20,244 nt of DNA. Source: a virus. Both the position numbers and the translations under genes were made by a program. The stretch covers positions 1 to 20,244 of IMG/VR virus record IMGVR_UViG_3300049855_000236, one strand, 5' to 3'. The notes under the pieces were generated by a model, which was given only the letters and a program-made list of their open reading frames with translations, searched no databases and was not told the origin of the DNA. Below, in pieces: positions 1 through 6,310 of the stretch (positions within the stretch are counted from its first letter, which is position 1; the number at the start of each line of letters is the position of its first letter).

Positions 1-121
1 GGGCGGGCGCCGGCATCGCGGCCGGCGCGACCGCACCGGACGTGGGGCCGCCGCTGAACAGCGTCAGCGCCTTGGCGGCGACGGCGGGATCATCGGTGGT
101 GAAGGTGTAGGTGTTGGGCAT
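1..121 (-). CDS. Hypothetical protein, N-terminal part only
   Basis: This is the beginning of a leftward gene that runs off the window. The visible 40 residues start MPNTYTFTTDDPAVAAKALT and become Ala/Pro/Gly-rich. An AGGAGG ribosome-binding site lies five bases before the ATG at 121. A second in-frame ATG at 124 is too close to that site, so 121 is preferred. The leader carries CAACCCCAGGAG, which also precedes the gene at 3424. No family is recognised from this fragment. It is the most downstream visible gene of the leftward block. Confidence 0.55.
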   Translation of the reverse strand, partial: MPNTYTFTTDDPAVAAKALTLFSGGPTSGAVAPAAMPAPA

Positions 122-153
122 CATGGCCTCCTGGGGTTGCAACGGATAATCTC

Positions 154-492
154 TTACCGGAGCATCGCGGCGAGATCAAGCCCGCCGTTGTCGATTTTCT
201 CCGGTTTCAGTCCGAGCATCACGTCCATGTCGAACGTGGGCTCGCTATGCGACAAAGGGCATACGTCCTCCATCACATTCTTGATCGCCTCGTGCATGGT
301 GTCGCCCTGCATCGTGACGGAAATCTCGCTATTGTCCATGTAGCCGATGACCGGGCCACGCTGCCCGCGACGGTGCATGAACTCATAGTAGTTGCAGAAG
401 TTCGCGGTCCACACGCCCTTCGTGCTGCGGCCGATGTGCCACGGCATATAGCCGTGGTCCTCAAGGCGCTGGATAATTTCCTCAATCGTCAT
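154..492 (-). CDS. Hypothetical protein with two C-terminal D-x-x-M-L motifs
   Basis: This is a 112-residue protein of unknown function. An AGGAGGAAGG ribosome-binding site precedes the ATG, and the first bases overlap the end of the upstream gene (ATG at 490-492, upstream stop at 482-484), so the two are probably translationally coupled. The N-terminal two thirds looks like a small mixed alpha/beta domain (MTIEEIIQRLEDHGY...). The tail is acidic and holds FDMDVMLG (residues 87-94) and LDLAAMLR as its last eight residues. The same short pattern appears in the proteins at 2600-3424 and 11985-12761. Its position next to the SNF2 helicase suggests a role in DNA metabolism, but that is only context. 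Confidence 0.75.
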   Translation of the reverse strand: MTIEEIIQRLEDHGYMPWHIGRSTKGVWTANFCNYYEFMHRRGQRGPVIGYMDNSEISVTMQGDTMHEAIKNVMEDVCPLSHSEPTFDMDVMLGLKPEKIDNGGLDLAAMLR

Positions 493-634
493 CGCCTTCC
501 TCCTGCACGAAATGCCAGCGCGGCGTGTCGAAGGCGATGCGCTCGTAGTCGTCCGACTTCCAGCCCATGCCGTTCAGATCGGTGGCGAAGCACCATGTCC
601 CGTCAGCCCACAAAATGATGTCATCCGGGTTCAC
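482..634 (-). CDS. Small hypothetical protein, GTG start
   Basis: A 50-residue protein begins MNPDDIILWADGTWCF and ends in an acidic EEGDDD tail. The start is GTG at 632-634, overlapping the stop of the SNF2 gene as GTGA. A GGAGGAA ribosome-binding site lies eight bases upstream, inside the last codons of the SNF2 gene. Its stop overlaps the next gene's ATG. The pattern D-G-T-W-C-F...W-K-S-D-D-Y-E resembles small conserved phage proteins of unknown function. The double overlap with both neighbours argues that it is translated. Confidence 0.7.
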   Translation of the reverse strand: MNPDDIILWADGTWCFATDLNGMGWKSDDYERIAFDTPRWHFVQEEGDDD

Positions 635-2007
635 GACAGCATTTCCTCCATCGTGGGCACGTCGCCGTCGTGGCTGGTGGCGATGTCGAGTTCGCCAACA
701 GCCCGCGTCTTTTCGGCCACGAGCTTGTTCACCTGCACGTCGAAGCTATTGGCCAGCGTGATCAGCCGCGCGCGCACCTTCCGCGTCTGCGTCAGGCGAT
801 GCACGCGCTTGATCGCCTGATAGTTCGAGGCGGGCGCCCAATCGCTTTCGAGCATGTCGAGATTGCAGGATGCCGTGAGCGTCAGCGCGGTGCCGGCGGC
901 TCGAATGTTGGCGAGCACCACGCGGAACTCGGGATCACCTTGGAACGCCGTGATGATCGCCTGCCGTTCCTTCTCGCTAGTGCTGCCGTCGATCACGCCG
1001 CAGCGGACGTTGTGCTTGAGTAGGCGGTCGCGCACGGTTTGCAGCGTGCTGCGGTGGTGCGCGAACACCACCATCTTGTCGAGCCCGCCTTCCAGTTCGC
1101 CGATCAGCGTGGCGGCGTAGGGCACCGCCTTGGCTTCGCCGATCAGCCGCCGCAGCGTCGCCACGTGCGGCGCGTCGAGCCCTGCGATCCCCTTCTCGCT
1201 TGCCAGCGCGTCGATGATCGACTGGTCAAGGCCAGGGTGTTCGAGCAGCAGCCGGCGAACTTCTGCCGCGTCGCCGTCCACGAGATAGGTGGTCACGAAG
1301 ATCGGCGGCAGTTGCACGCCAGTCTCGGCCAGCGTGCGGCATATCGAGTTGTTCGCGATCAAGGCGCGTAGCTCCCCTGTCATCTCGGGCTTCGCGCGTT
1401 GCACGCTGCCGTAGGTGGTGGGCCGGCTGGTGAAGTAGCGCGTCGAGAACGCCTTCTTCGACAGCGGCATGACGTTCTGGAAACGCAGGAAGGTGAAGAT
1501 GTCGATGGGATCGTTCGGCACGGGCGTTCCCGTGAGCCACCATGCGTGCTGCGCCCATTGCGTGGCGCCATACGCGCCGTCGCTCTCGGGGCCGAGCAGC
1601 GCCTTGCCACGCAGCGTGCCGCCGTTCTTGAGATAGTGCGCTTCATCGAACACCATGAAGTCCAGAACTTCGCAGCGTTCATGCAGATGCTTCGTCCAGC
1701 GAACCGCCAGATCGTAGCTCGTAACCATGATGTCGAAGTGGCCGTGCGCCCACGCCACGAAGTCGTGGATCGTCTGCCCCTTGCACACCTTGCGCGATTG
1801 CAGGCCGAACTTCTCGAACTCTCCCCGCCAATGCTCGCGCGCCACGGCGGGGCACGTGATCCACCCTCGCATCATGCCGCGCAGATCAGTGGCGCGGACA
1901 ACCTGCGCCGTCTTGCCCACACCGGGCTTGTCGAGCAGGCCGGCGCGGGGGCGGTCCGCGAGGAACCGCGCCCCTTCTTCCTGATACGGGAAGATGTCAT
2001 GCGCCAT
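631..2007 (-). CDS. SNF2-type DEAH helicase / DNA translocase
   Basis: This 458-residue superfamily 2 ATPase acts on DNA in the cytoplasm. Visible motifs in order: Q-like FPYQEEGARF near the N-terminus, Walker A KPGVGKT (27-33), Walker B DEAH (121-124), motif III LTGTP (158-162), a second RecA-like lobe with VFAHH (314-318), motif V-like RAAGTALTLT (369-378) and motif VI QAIKRVHRLTQ (397-407). All catalytic motifs are intact, and the length fits compact phage SNF2 proteins that lack extra chromatin domains. The start ATG at 2007 follows the resolvase stop after one base, so the two genes form one transcription unit. Phage enzymes of this type are placed in replication, recombination or fork remodelling. 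The exact substrate cannot be read from the sequence. The protein ends MEEMLS, loosely like the D-x-x-M-L tails elsewhere in the window. Confidence 0.93.
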   Translation of the reverse strand: MAHDIFPYQEEGARFLADRPRAGLLDKPGVGKTAQVVRATDLRGMMRGWITCPAVAREHWRGEFEKFGLQSRKVCKGQTIHDFVAWAHGHFDIMVTSYDLAVRWTKHLHERCEVLDFMVFDEAHYLKNGGTLRGKALLGPESDGAYGATQWAQHAWWLTGTPVPNDPIDIFTFLRFQNVMPLSKKAFSTRYFTSRPTTYGSVQRAKPEMTGELRALIANNSICRTLAETGVQLPPIFVTTYLVDGDAAEVRRLLLEHPGLDQSIIDALASEKGIAGLDAPHVATLRRLIGEAKAVPYAATLIGELEGGLDKMVVFAHHRSTLQTVRDRLLKHNVRCGVIDGSTSEKERQAIITAFQGDPEFRVVLANIRAAGTALTLTASCNLDMLESDWAPASNYQAIKRVHRLTQTRKVRARLITLANSFDVQVNKLVAEKTRAVGELDIATSHDGDVPTMEEMLS

Positions 2008-2008
2008 G

Positions 2009-2593
2009 TCAGCAGTTCACTCCCCACCACGCGATCAGAGCGGCTTCGGCGCGGTCCGACCGGACCACGAACTTGCCCTTCTGCGTCGCGTGCGGCACGC
2101 GGAACAGATCGCGGTGTTCCTCGAACGTGGCGTCCGCGCAGGCGACCGCCTGCTTCTTGTCGGCGGGCACCTGGGCGTCCTTCTTCCACTGGCCCGGCGA
2201 CACGAGTTCAGGCACGAGCCCGTGCGCGACGAACGCCATGTGGACCACGCCGCAGTTCCACCCGAAGGTGAAGCCGCTGCCCTGCCCAGGCATCCCCCCG
2301 ACCTTCTCGATCACGACGCGCTGGACGCCGTAGCTGTCCACCAGCATCTTCGCGAGATCGGACAGCGCGCGAAGATCAAGCTCGACCTTGAACTTGTTCT
2401 TCGTCGTCTGCACCTTCCGCGTCGGCATATCCCACACCATGAGCTTGTGCGGGGTGATCATGATGTCCGTGCCGGGCGGGCCGGGGATCGGCGCCGCGTT
2501 CGGGCGGTAGAGGGCGAGTGCGCCGTTCCCGCCCGGATCGACGCCGAGCACGATGTCGTGCCCGGCCTCTTTCGGCTTTCGATTGATGCCCAT
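2009..2593 (-). CDS. RuvC-like Holliday junction resolvase
   Basis: This 194-residue RNase H-fold nuclease probably cuts branched DNA during recombination or before packaging. The N-terminal strand LGVDPGGNGA supplies the first acidic residue (D19). RVVIEKVGGMPGQGSG supplies the second (E96), with the Gly-rich loop typical of phage RuvC-like enzymes. The C-terminal helix RSDRAEAALIAWWG supplies D180 and E183. A conserved-looking WKK segment at about 136-138 matches the basic patch of this family. The start is ATG at 2593, inside a GAACGATCATGGGC copy of the repeated junction motif and just after the stop of the upstream gene. The neighbouring SNF2 helicase supports a recombination module. RuvC-like versus another RNase H-like nuclease would need a profile search. 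Confidence 0.85.
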   Translation of the reverse strand: MGINRKPKEAGHDIVLGVDPGGNGALALYRPNAAPIPGPPGTDIMITPHKLMVWDMPTRKVQTTKNKFKVELDLRALSDLAKMLVDSYGVQRVVIEKVGGMPGQGSGFTFGWNCGVVHMAFVAHGLVPELVSPGQWKKDAQVPADKKQAVACADATFEEHRDLFRVPHATQKGKFVVRSDRAEAALIAWWGVNC

Positions 2594-2599
2594 GATCGT

Positions 2600-3424
2600 T
2601 CACCGAACCTGCCGGAACACGTCGGCGGCGGCCATGAGCTTCGACATGCGCACGTCGATCTCGCCGAGCATCACGCGCGCCTGATCGAGCGAACACTTCA
2701 CGCGCTGCGTCTTGCCGGACACCATGTTGTGCAGCGTCGAGCGCGAGATGCCCAGGCGCTTCGCGACATCGGCATCCTTGCTGTCCAGGGCTTCGCCGAA
2801 CGCCACGAAGGCGTCGCGGAGATGCACGCTGCTGACTTCGCCCGTCTCCGGCGTGCCGGCACCAGCAGGCGCGACGGTGGGCACCGGGGCGGCCGGCGCG
2901 TCGCCCCGGTGCCCGAGCATGGCGTTCATGTCGAACTCGGCGGGAGCTTCCGGCGCGGGCGGTGCCGGCGGCGCGGCCGTCGTGGTGCTGGGCGTGATCG
3001 CGTCGAGATCGCCCTTCACGATGCCGAACTTCGCGAGCCACTTCCCACGGTTCATGGGCATCGGCGCCTTGAGCACGGCGCGGATGAAGTTCTTCGTGGT
3101 GGTGGGGAGATCAAGATCGTCGCCCGTCCAGGCCAGCAGCGCCATGGCCGCCGCGTCCTCGATGCCGCTGAACTGCGCTTCGGCTTCCTTGATCGCGCCG
3201 ACGATCTGCGCGTGGTCCGGGCCGAAGATCATGATCTGCGTGCTCACCGGATCGGCGAGCTTGGGCGCGAGATCGAACGCCTTGCTCTCGGCCACGTAGT
3301 CGAGCAGCGCATCGACCACCACCACCTTCGGATCGGCGCCGTCAGCCATGCGGCTCTCGGCATCGCGAAGGACCGTCACCTTGGCGTGGTCCGCAAGCGC
3401 GACCGCCGCGTTCATGTCGTCCAT
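2600..3424 (-). CDS. Two-domain protein with C-terminal helix-turn-helix
   Basis: This 274-residue protein has no named family that I recognise. Residues 1-145 look like a globular, mainly helical domain. Residues 146-200 are a Pro/Ala/Thr-rich flexible linker that contains FDMNAMLG (164-171). Residues 205-262 are helical and include AKRLGISRSTLHNMVSGK, a good helix-turn-helix of the kind found in phage regulators. The start at 3424 is chosen because AGGAG lies nine bases upstream; an ATG at 3454 has no such site. The leader shares CTCCTGGGGTTG (plus-strand reading) with the gene at 121. A tethered DNA-binding domain fits a replication or transcription role next to the resolvase and helicase. 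That is inference. Confidence 0.8.
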   Translation of the reverse strand: MDDMNAAVALADHAKVTVLRDAESRMADGADPKVVVVDALLDYVAESKAFDLAPKLADPVSTQIMIFGPDHAQIVGAIKEAEAQFSGIEDAAAMALLAWTGDDLDLPTTTKNFIRAVLKAPMPMNRGKWLAKFGIVKGDLDAITPSTTTAAPPAPPAPEAPAEFDMNAMLGHRGDAPAAPVPTVAPAGAGTPETGEVSSVHLRDAFVAFGEALDSKDADVAKRLGISRSTLHNMVSGKTQRVKCSLDQARVMLGEIDVRMSKLMAAADVFRQVR

Positions 3425-3481
3425 AGTCTGGTTCTCCTGGGGTTGATAATCCATTCACCGTATGGCAGTCGCGCGCGCCTG

Positions 3482-3760
3482 TCAATCACCGCAAAGCGGT
3501 TTTCCATCCGAACCGGGGCAGGGCGTGGTGCAGGAACCGCACGGGCAGGAATGCAGCGCGTTCGGGAACGGCAGGACGTTTTGTCCATGATCGTCTGCGC
3601 GCTTCCCGGCCGCCCATGTCTGCGCGCGTTCCGGTCCGAGTTCGAGCATCGCGACTTCCACCACCATGTCCTCGATCTCGTCAGCGTCGGCGCGAGAAAG
3701 GGAAGCGCGCGCCTTTTCCAGCGCGGCGCTTAGACGTTCTGTCAACGACAGCTTGGGCAT
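3482..3760 (-). CDS. Small protein with coiled coil and Cys-rich tail
   Basis: A 92-residue protein. Residues 1-50 are charged and helical (LSLTERLSAALEKARASLSR). The last 25 residues hold CPCGSCTTPC and a final C, a probable metal-binding cluster. AGGAA lies about ten bases before the ATG, and the leader again contains CAACCCCA. One copy of the repeated GACGATCATG motif lies inside this gene at 3586-3596, where it encodes ADDHG and does not start the frame. A shifted frame opened by that ATG runs to 3412 but is Arg/Pro-rich and less convincing. Function unknown. Confidence 0.7.
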   Translation of the reverse strand: MPKLSLTERLSAALEKARASLSRADADEIEDMVVEVAMLELGPERAQTWAAGKRADDHGQNVLPFPNALHSCPCGSCTTPCPGSDGKPLCGD

Positions 3761-3881
3761 TTTGTGTAGGTTCCTCTTGCTTGGGGTTGCAGTCGGGCGG
3801 CGCGTCGTCGTGATCCCACGAGAACGAGCAGGCGGCGCAGCGCCAGCTTCCGTCAGCCATGCGCCGCGCCTGACACGTCAC
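3681..3881 (-). CDS. Putative small zinc-ribbon protein, GTG start
   Basis: A 66-residue frame begins MTCQARRMADGSWRCAACSF if GTG at 3881 is used, and a later Cys follows in PPDC. The C-x-x-C pair with flanking Cys residues and the G-S-W-R-C core resemble small phage zinc-ribbon proteins. The GTG overlaps the stop of the preceding small gene (GTGA). The 3' part overlaps the next gene by 80 bases and is basic and low complexity, which weakens the call. An alternative start is ATG at 3860. No strong ribosome-binding site is visible for either start. Confidence 0.45.
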   Translation of the reverse strand: MTCQARRMADGSWRCAACSFSWDHDDAPPDCNPKQEEPTQNAQAVVDRTSKRRAGKGARFPFSRRR

Positions 3882-4051
3882 GGACGGAAGCCCATGATCG
3901 TCTGGAATAGCCGGAGCCGGCGGCCCCAGCGCAGATACCAGCCCAGGCGATACGGCGCGCGCCGGAACGTCGGGATGATCTGGAACGGACGGGGCTTCAT
4001 CGGCCCCGTCCGGGCGGCGGCAGCGTGCCGCGCCATCTTCGCGGCGTGCAT
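3878..4051 (-). CDS. Small very basic hypothetical protein
   Basis: A 57-residue, strongly basic protein begins MHAAKMARHAAAARTGPMKP and has an aromatic/Arg segment (YRLGWYLRWGRRLRLF). The ATG overlaps the stop of the SAP-domain gene as TGATG, and its stop overlaps the next gene's GTG. The last codons (FQTIMGFRP) are formed by a copy of the GACGATCATG motif at 3893-3903. No ribosome-binding site is obvious, so coding depends on coupling. Function unknown; the charge would suit nucleic-acid binding. Confidence 0.45.
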   Translation of the reverse strand: MHAAKMARHAAAARTGPMKPRPFQIIPTFRRAPYRLGWYLRWGRRLRLFQTIMGFRP

Positions 4052-4539
4052 CACGCGGAACGCCGCTGCGCCCGCCGCGTCGCCTTGCGCATCTTGCGGC
4101 GCACGTCACGCTGGCGCTGCGCCTTCGTCTTGGGCGTGTCGTAGGTGCCGGTCACGTGCCGCCGCCCGTCCGCCCGGACTTCCGTGGTGAAGCCGCCCGT
4201 GACCGGCGCGTGGTTCCCGTAGGGCGCGTTCATGATGTCGGCGACCTGGGCGCCGCCCGCGACCATGTGCGCCATGACGCGCGCCTCGATGTGCCCGTAG
4301 TCCACGCCGATGATCTCGGGCAGGGGATCGTTCAGGATGATCTGCGCTTCCTCGCTATCCGCAGGCAGCACGTCGCCGTTGACGACGATGGCGGACGCAG
4401 CGGCATCGGCGGCTTCCGCTTCCCGGCGGTCCTCCGCCTCGATGCGCGTGATCGTCTCGGCCTTGCTGCGGCCGGGCGTGATGCGGAGCCGTGCGCACAT
4501 CTCGCGCAGTTCCACCATGCTCAAGTTCTCGTAGCTCAT
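4051..4539 (-). CDS. SAP-domain protein with DNA polymerase I motif-A-like segment
   Basis: A 162-residue protein. Residues 2-36 (ENLSMVELREMCARLRI, then RSKAETITRIE) fit a SAP-type DNA-binding helix-extended-loop-helix. Residues 37-50 are acidic and Ala-rich. Residues 75-94 read EIIGVDYGHIEARVMAHMVA, very close to motif A of family A DNA polymerases (DYSQIELRVLAH), with the Asp, Tyr, Ile, Glu and Arg positions kept. The rest of the palm and fingers is absent; the C-terminus is a basic Arg/Lys tail. The start is ATG at 4539, preceded by AAGAAAGGAAC and the GACGATC motif. An upstream in-frame ATG at 4644 overlaps the preceding gene and lacks a site. A truncated or reused polymerase segment is possible. 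Confidence 0.75.
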   Translation of the reverse strand: MSYENLSMVELREMCARLRITPGRSKAETITRIEAEDRREAEAADAAASAIVVNGDVLPADSEEAQIILNDPLPEIIGVDYGHIEARVMAHMVAGGAQVADIMNAPYGNHAPVTGGFTTEVRADGRRHVTGTYDTPKTKAQRQRDVRRKMRKATRRAQRRSA

Positions 4540-4564
4540 GATCGTCTGTTCCTTTCTTGGGTTG

Positions 4565-4816
4565 TCAGTCAGCGCAGTAGACGACACTTCGTTCGCCCCT
4601 GCCTTGTTTGGTCCGACTGCGGTAGTCGGTCCATACTCGCACACCGCGATCCGCCCTGTAAATCACCACTTCCTCCGCGCCGTCATCGCGCACGCGGCAG
4701 GAAATGAGGCACCCACGCCCGGACGGAAAGGTGACTTCCGCAATGCGTTCCTCCGGGAGCGAATGATCGTCAGCCGGCGGGCGCGGGTTCACCATCGGGC
4801 GCTGGCGCCGGCTCAT
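4565..4816 (-). CDS. Hypothetical protein
   Basis: An 83-residue protein of unknown function with beta-rich composition (EVTFPSGRGCLISCRVR...VVIYRADRGVRVWTDY). The ATG overlaps the stop of the upstream gene as ATGA, indicating coupling. A degenerate copy of the repeated motif (TGACGATCATT) lies inside at 4762-4772 and encodes ADDHS, close to where a second start could lie. No Cys cluster, membrane segment or signal peptide is visible. Confidence 0.65.
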   Translation of the reverse strand: MSRRQRPMVNPRPPADDHSLPEERIAEVTFPSGRGCLISCRVRDDGAEEVVIYRADRGVRVWTDYRSRTKQGRGERSVVYCAD

Positions 4817-5289
4817 ACCGGCTCGCCCGCGACATAGGGCCAGTCGGTGCTGCGCTGGCGCACGGCGCGCGTCGTGGGCTTCACGACCTGATAGGGCGTC
4901 ATGATGTCGTTCGGAGCCCGGTAGGCTTGGACCACGGCGCCGGACAGATAAAACTCCCCGGCGCGCGGCGGGCGCATCCCCTCATGCTGGTAGAAGCATT
5001 CGCCGATCCCCTCGAAGTAGGCGACTTGCTGCGCGCGGGAGACGATACGCTGCACCGTGGCGCGAGGATCAGCGCCCGCCTCGCCACGATAGGCGACGGG
5101 CGACACGTGGTTCGCCTTACTGTCGAGCATCCATTGCGCAATGGCTTCCACCATGCGCTCGGCCGCGTCTCCGCCGTCCGTGGGCAGGTTGAAGCGGCGC
5201 GCGACATCGAAGCAGCCTTGCGCCATCTTGTCGCACGCTTCGCGCTCGGCTCCCCGGAGCATTTCGTAGGCTCGATGAATGTTGCCCAT
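4813..5289 (-). CDS. Hypothetical phage protein
   Basis: A 158-residue protein. The N-terminal two thirds is helical (MGNIHRAYEMLRGAEREACD onward). The C-terminal part reads GEFYLSGAVVQAYRAPNDI followed by TPYQVVKPTTRA, a pattern I associate with small phage proteins of unknown function. The start sits in GGAAGTAGACGATCATGGGC: the ribosome-binding site and TAG stop belong to the upstream gene, and six bases separate stop and start. No catalytic motif is recognised. Confidence 0.75.
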   Translation of the reverse strand: MGNIHRAYEMLRGAEREACDKMAQGCFDVARRFNLPTDGGDAAERMVEAIAQWMLDSKANHVSPVAYRGEAGADPRATVQRIVSRAQQVAYFEGIGECFYQHEGMRPPRAGEFYLSGAVVQAYRAPNDIMTPYQVVKPTTRAVRQRSTDWPYVAGEPV

Positions 5290-5295
5290 GATCGT

Positions 5296-5466
5296 CTACT
5301 TCCTTTCCGTCAGTGACGCGATAAAACCAGGATCGGCAGCAATGCCACGCTCGCGCAGCACCGCGACAATTTCAGCCACGGGGCGGTGCGCCAGTTTGGC
5401 AACAACACGCCGTATCTCGGCTTCGATGCGCGCCGCGCTAGCGGCGTTGTTTTGCTTGCGTGCCAT
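5296..5466 (-). CDS. Small helical hypothetical protein
   Basis: A 56-residue basic protein beginning MARKQNNAASAARIEAEIRR, predicted mostly helical, ending SLTERK. AAGGA precedes the ATG, which lies in the junction motif TAGACGATCATG. Its own stop TAG is the TAG of the next copy of the motif, so it is packed between two copies. Function unknown; a small DNA- or protein-binding helical bundle is possible. Confidence 0.65.
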   Translation of the reverse strand: MARKQNNAASAARIEAEIRRVVAKLAHRPVAEIVAVLRERGIAADPGFIASLTERK

Positions 5467-5472
5467 GATCGT

Positions 5473-5784
5473 CTATCCTTCCCGGTTGAAGCCGAGCACG
5501 CGCGACACTCGCGCGTAGCTCGACGGAGTGATGTTGCGCGGCGGATGAATGCTGCGCGTCTCGACGGCTCCCGTCGTGTAATTCTGCCGCCCATCGACTT
5601 CGCTCCACCATCTGCCGCTATCCTCTTGCGGCGCGGCAAGGCGCATGGCTTCGCGCAGCGTCAAGCCGTCGCCCGCGTCATCCGTGCGCCACTCGCCCGG
5701 CTGCACATAGCCGCGACTTTCCGCGTCGCCATGCTCGGCGCTTTCGTGGGTGACAATCTCATAGGTCACTCGAAAATTGCCCAT
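5473..5784 (-). CDS. Conserved hypothetical phage protein
   Basis: A 103-residue protein. YEIVTHESAEHGDAESRGYV, then LTLREAMRL, RWWSEVDGRQNYTTG and HPPRNITPSSYARVSRVLG form a pattern familiar from small proteins in many phages of GC-rich hosts, all of unknown function. It starts in GGGGAGTAGACGATCATGGGC and ends NREG with its TAG forming the next motif copy. No signal peptide or membrane segment is present. The complete family-like length argues for an intact gene. Confidence 0.75.
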   Translation of the reverse strand: MGNFRVTYEIVTHESAEHGDAESRGYVQPGEWRTDDAGDGLTLREAMRLAAPQEDSGRWWSEVDGRQNYTTGAVETRSIHPPRNITPSSYARVSRVLGFNREG

Positions 5785-5790
5785 GATCGT

Positions 5791-5958
5791 CTACTCCCCA
5801 CGCTGGCGCAGAACGCGCCGGATCACCGCGTTGACGCGCGCCGTGCTCGGCAGGAACCGGCGCGCGGGGCACGTCCGATTGGAGTAGAGACACGCGCGAA
5901 GCCACGTGCTCGATTGCGCGGCCACGGCTCGGCGCAATTCATTCGTGGAAAGGCTCAT
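5791..5958 (-). CDS. Small basic hypothetical protein
   Basis: A 55-residue basic protein beginning MSLSTNELRRAVAAQSSTWL with two Cys residues in the middle. GGGGAGAGACGATC precedes the ATG at 5958. The stop is the TAG of the following junction motif. An in-frame ATG at 6075 lies within the upstream gene and is rejected for lack of a ribosome-binding site. Function unknown. Confidence 0.65.
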   Translation of the reverse strand: MSLSTNELRRAVAAQSSTWLRACLYSNRTCPARRFLPSTARVNAVIRRVLRQRGE

Positions 5959-5971
5959 GATCGTCTCTCCC

Positions 5972-6226
5972 CTAAATGCCGCAATAGAGCTTGGCGGCAC
6001 GCCGCGCGCCGCTTGCGCTGCGCCACATGCGAATATCCCCGCCCGTCGTATGGAGCCATCCATAGGCGGTTCCAATGACCGCGTAGCGTGTCTTGCGCGC
6101 CTTGCTGGCGCAGTCGCATTCGCCCGCGAATGTCAGATAATCGTGCTTGTCGCACAATTCGAGCTTGACCGGGCGAGGCTCCCCGGCGCGAATGTCGATT
6201 GCCCCGCGACTTGACATAATGTCCAT
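5972..6226 (-). CDS. Conserved hypothetical phage protein; two possible starts
   Basis: An 84-residue protein from ATG 6226. KLELCDKHDYLTFAGECDC followed by ARKTRYAVIGTAYGWLHTTG and MWRSASGARRAA forms a pattern I recognise in small phage proteins without known function; the C-x-C and further Cys could bind metal. Both ATG 6226 and the in-frame ATG 6319 sit in identical GGACAGACGATCATGG contexts. The longer form would add 31 residues encoded by a segment that contains a 10-bp inverted repeat (6260-6310), so the shorter form is preferred. The upstream copy may be a duplicated leader. Confidence 0.7.
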   Translation of the reverse strand: MDIMSSRGAIDIRAGEPRPVKLELCDKHDYLTFAGECDCASKARKTRYAVIGTAYGWLHTTGGDIRMWRSASGARRAAKLYCGI

Positions 6227-6259
6227 GATCGTCTGTCCAATCCGTTGTGTTTCGTGATC

Positions 6260-6310
6260 CTGCACAAAACGTCGCACATGCCGAATAGGAATGCAAGACA
6301 TTTTGTGCAG
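6260..6310. repeat. Inverted repeat, ACAAAA family
   Basis: CTGCACAAAA at 6260-6269 and TTTTGTGCAG at 6301-6310 are perfect reverse complements separated by 31 bases. The element lies between two copies of the GACGATCATG motif. It shares TGCAC-(A/G)-AAACGTCGC with 10408-10423 and the CAAAATG/CATTTTG core with dyads at 9221 and 9607. A protein-binding operator or leader structure is plausible. No T-run follows on either strand. Confidence 0.6.

Larger units (their letters stand above)
128..4564 (-). repeat. Leader repeat CAACCCCAGGAG, 4 copies
   Basis: A 12-base identical leader lies at 128-139 and 3434-3445. Related CAACCCCAAG and CAACCCAAG occur at 3780-3789 and 4556-4564. Each copy stands 5-20 bases before a gene start on the minus strand (121, 3424, 3760, 4539), and in two copies it contains the AGGAG ribosome-binding site. 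This appears to be a shared translation leader. Confidence 0.55.

Noticed and set aside
3412-3588. A 58-codon minus-strand frame starting at the internal GACGATCATG copy
   Set aside because: Composition is Arg/Pro-rich, and the overlapping frame with its Cys cluster is more protein-like. Retained only as a finding about buried motifs.
1994-3733. A 579-residue rightward open frame opposite the resolvase and HTH genes
   Set aside because: It is His/Arg-rich without domain signal and lies antisense to well-supported genes; long antisense frames are common in GC-rich DNA.
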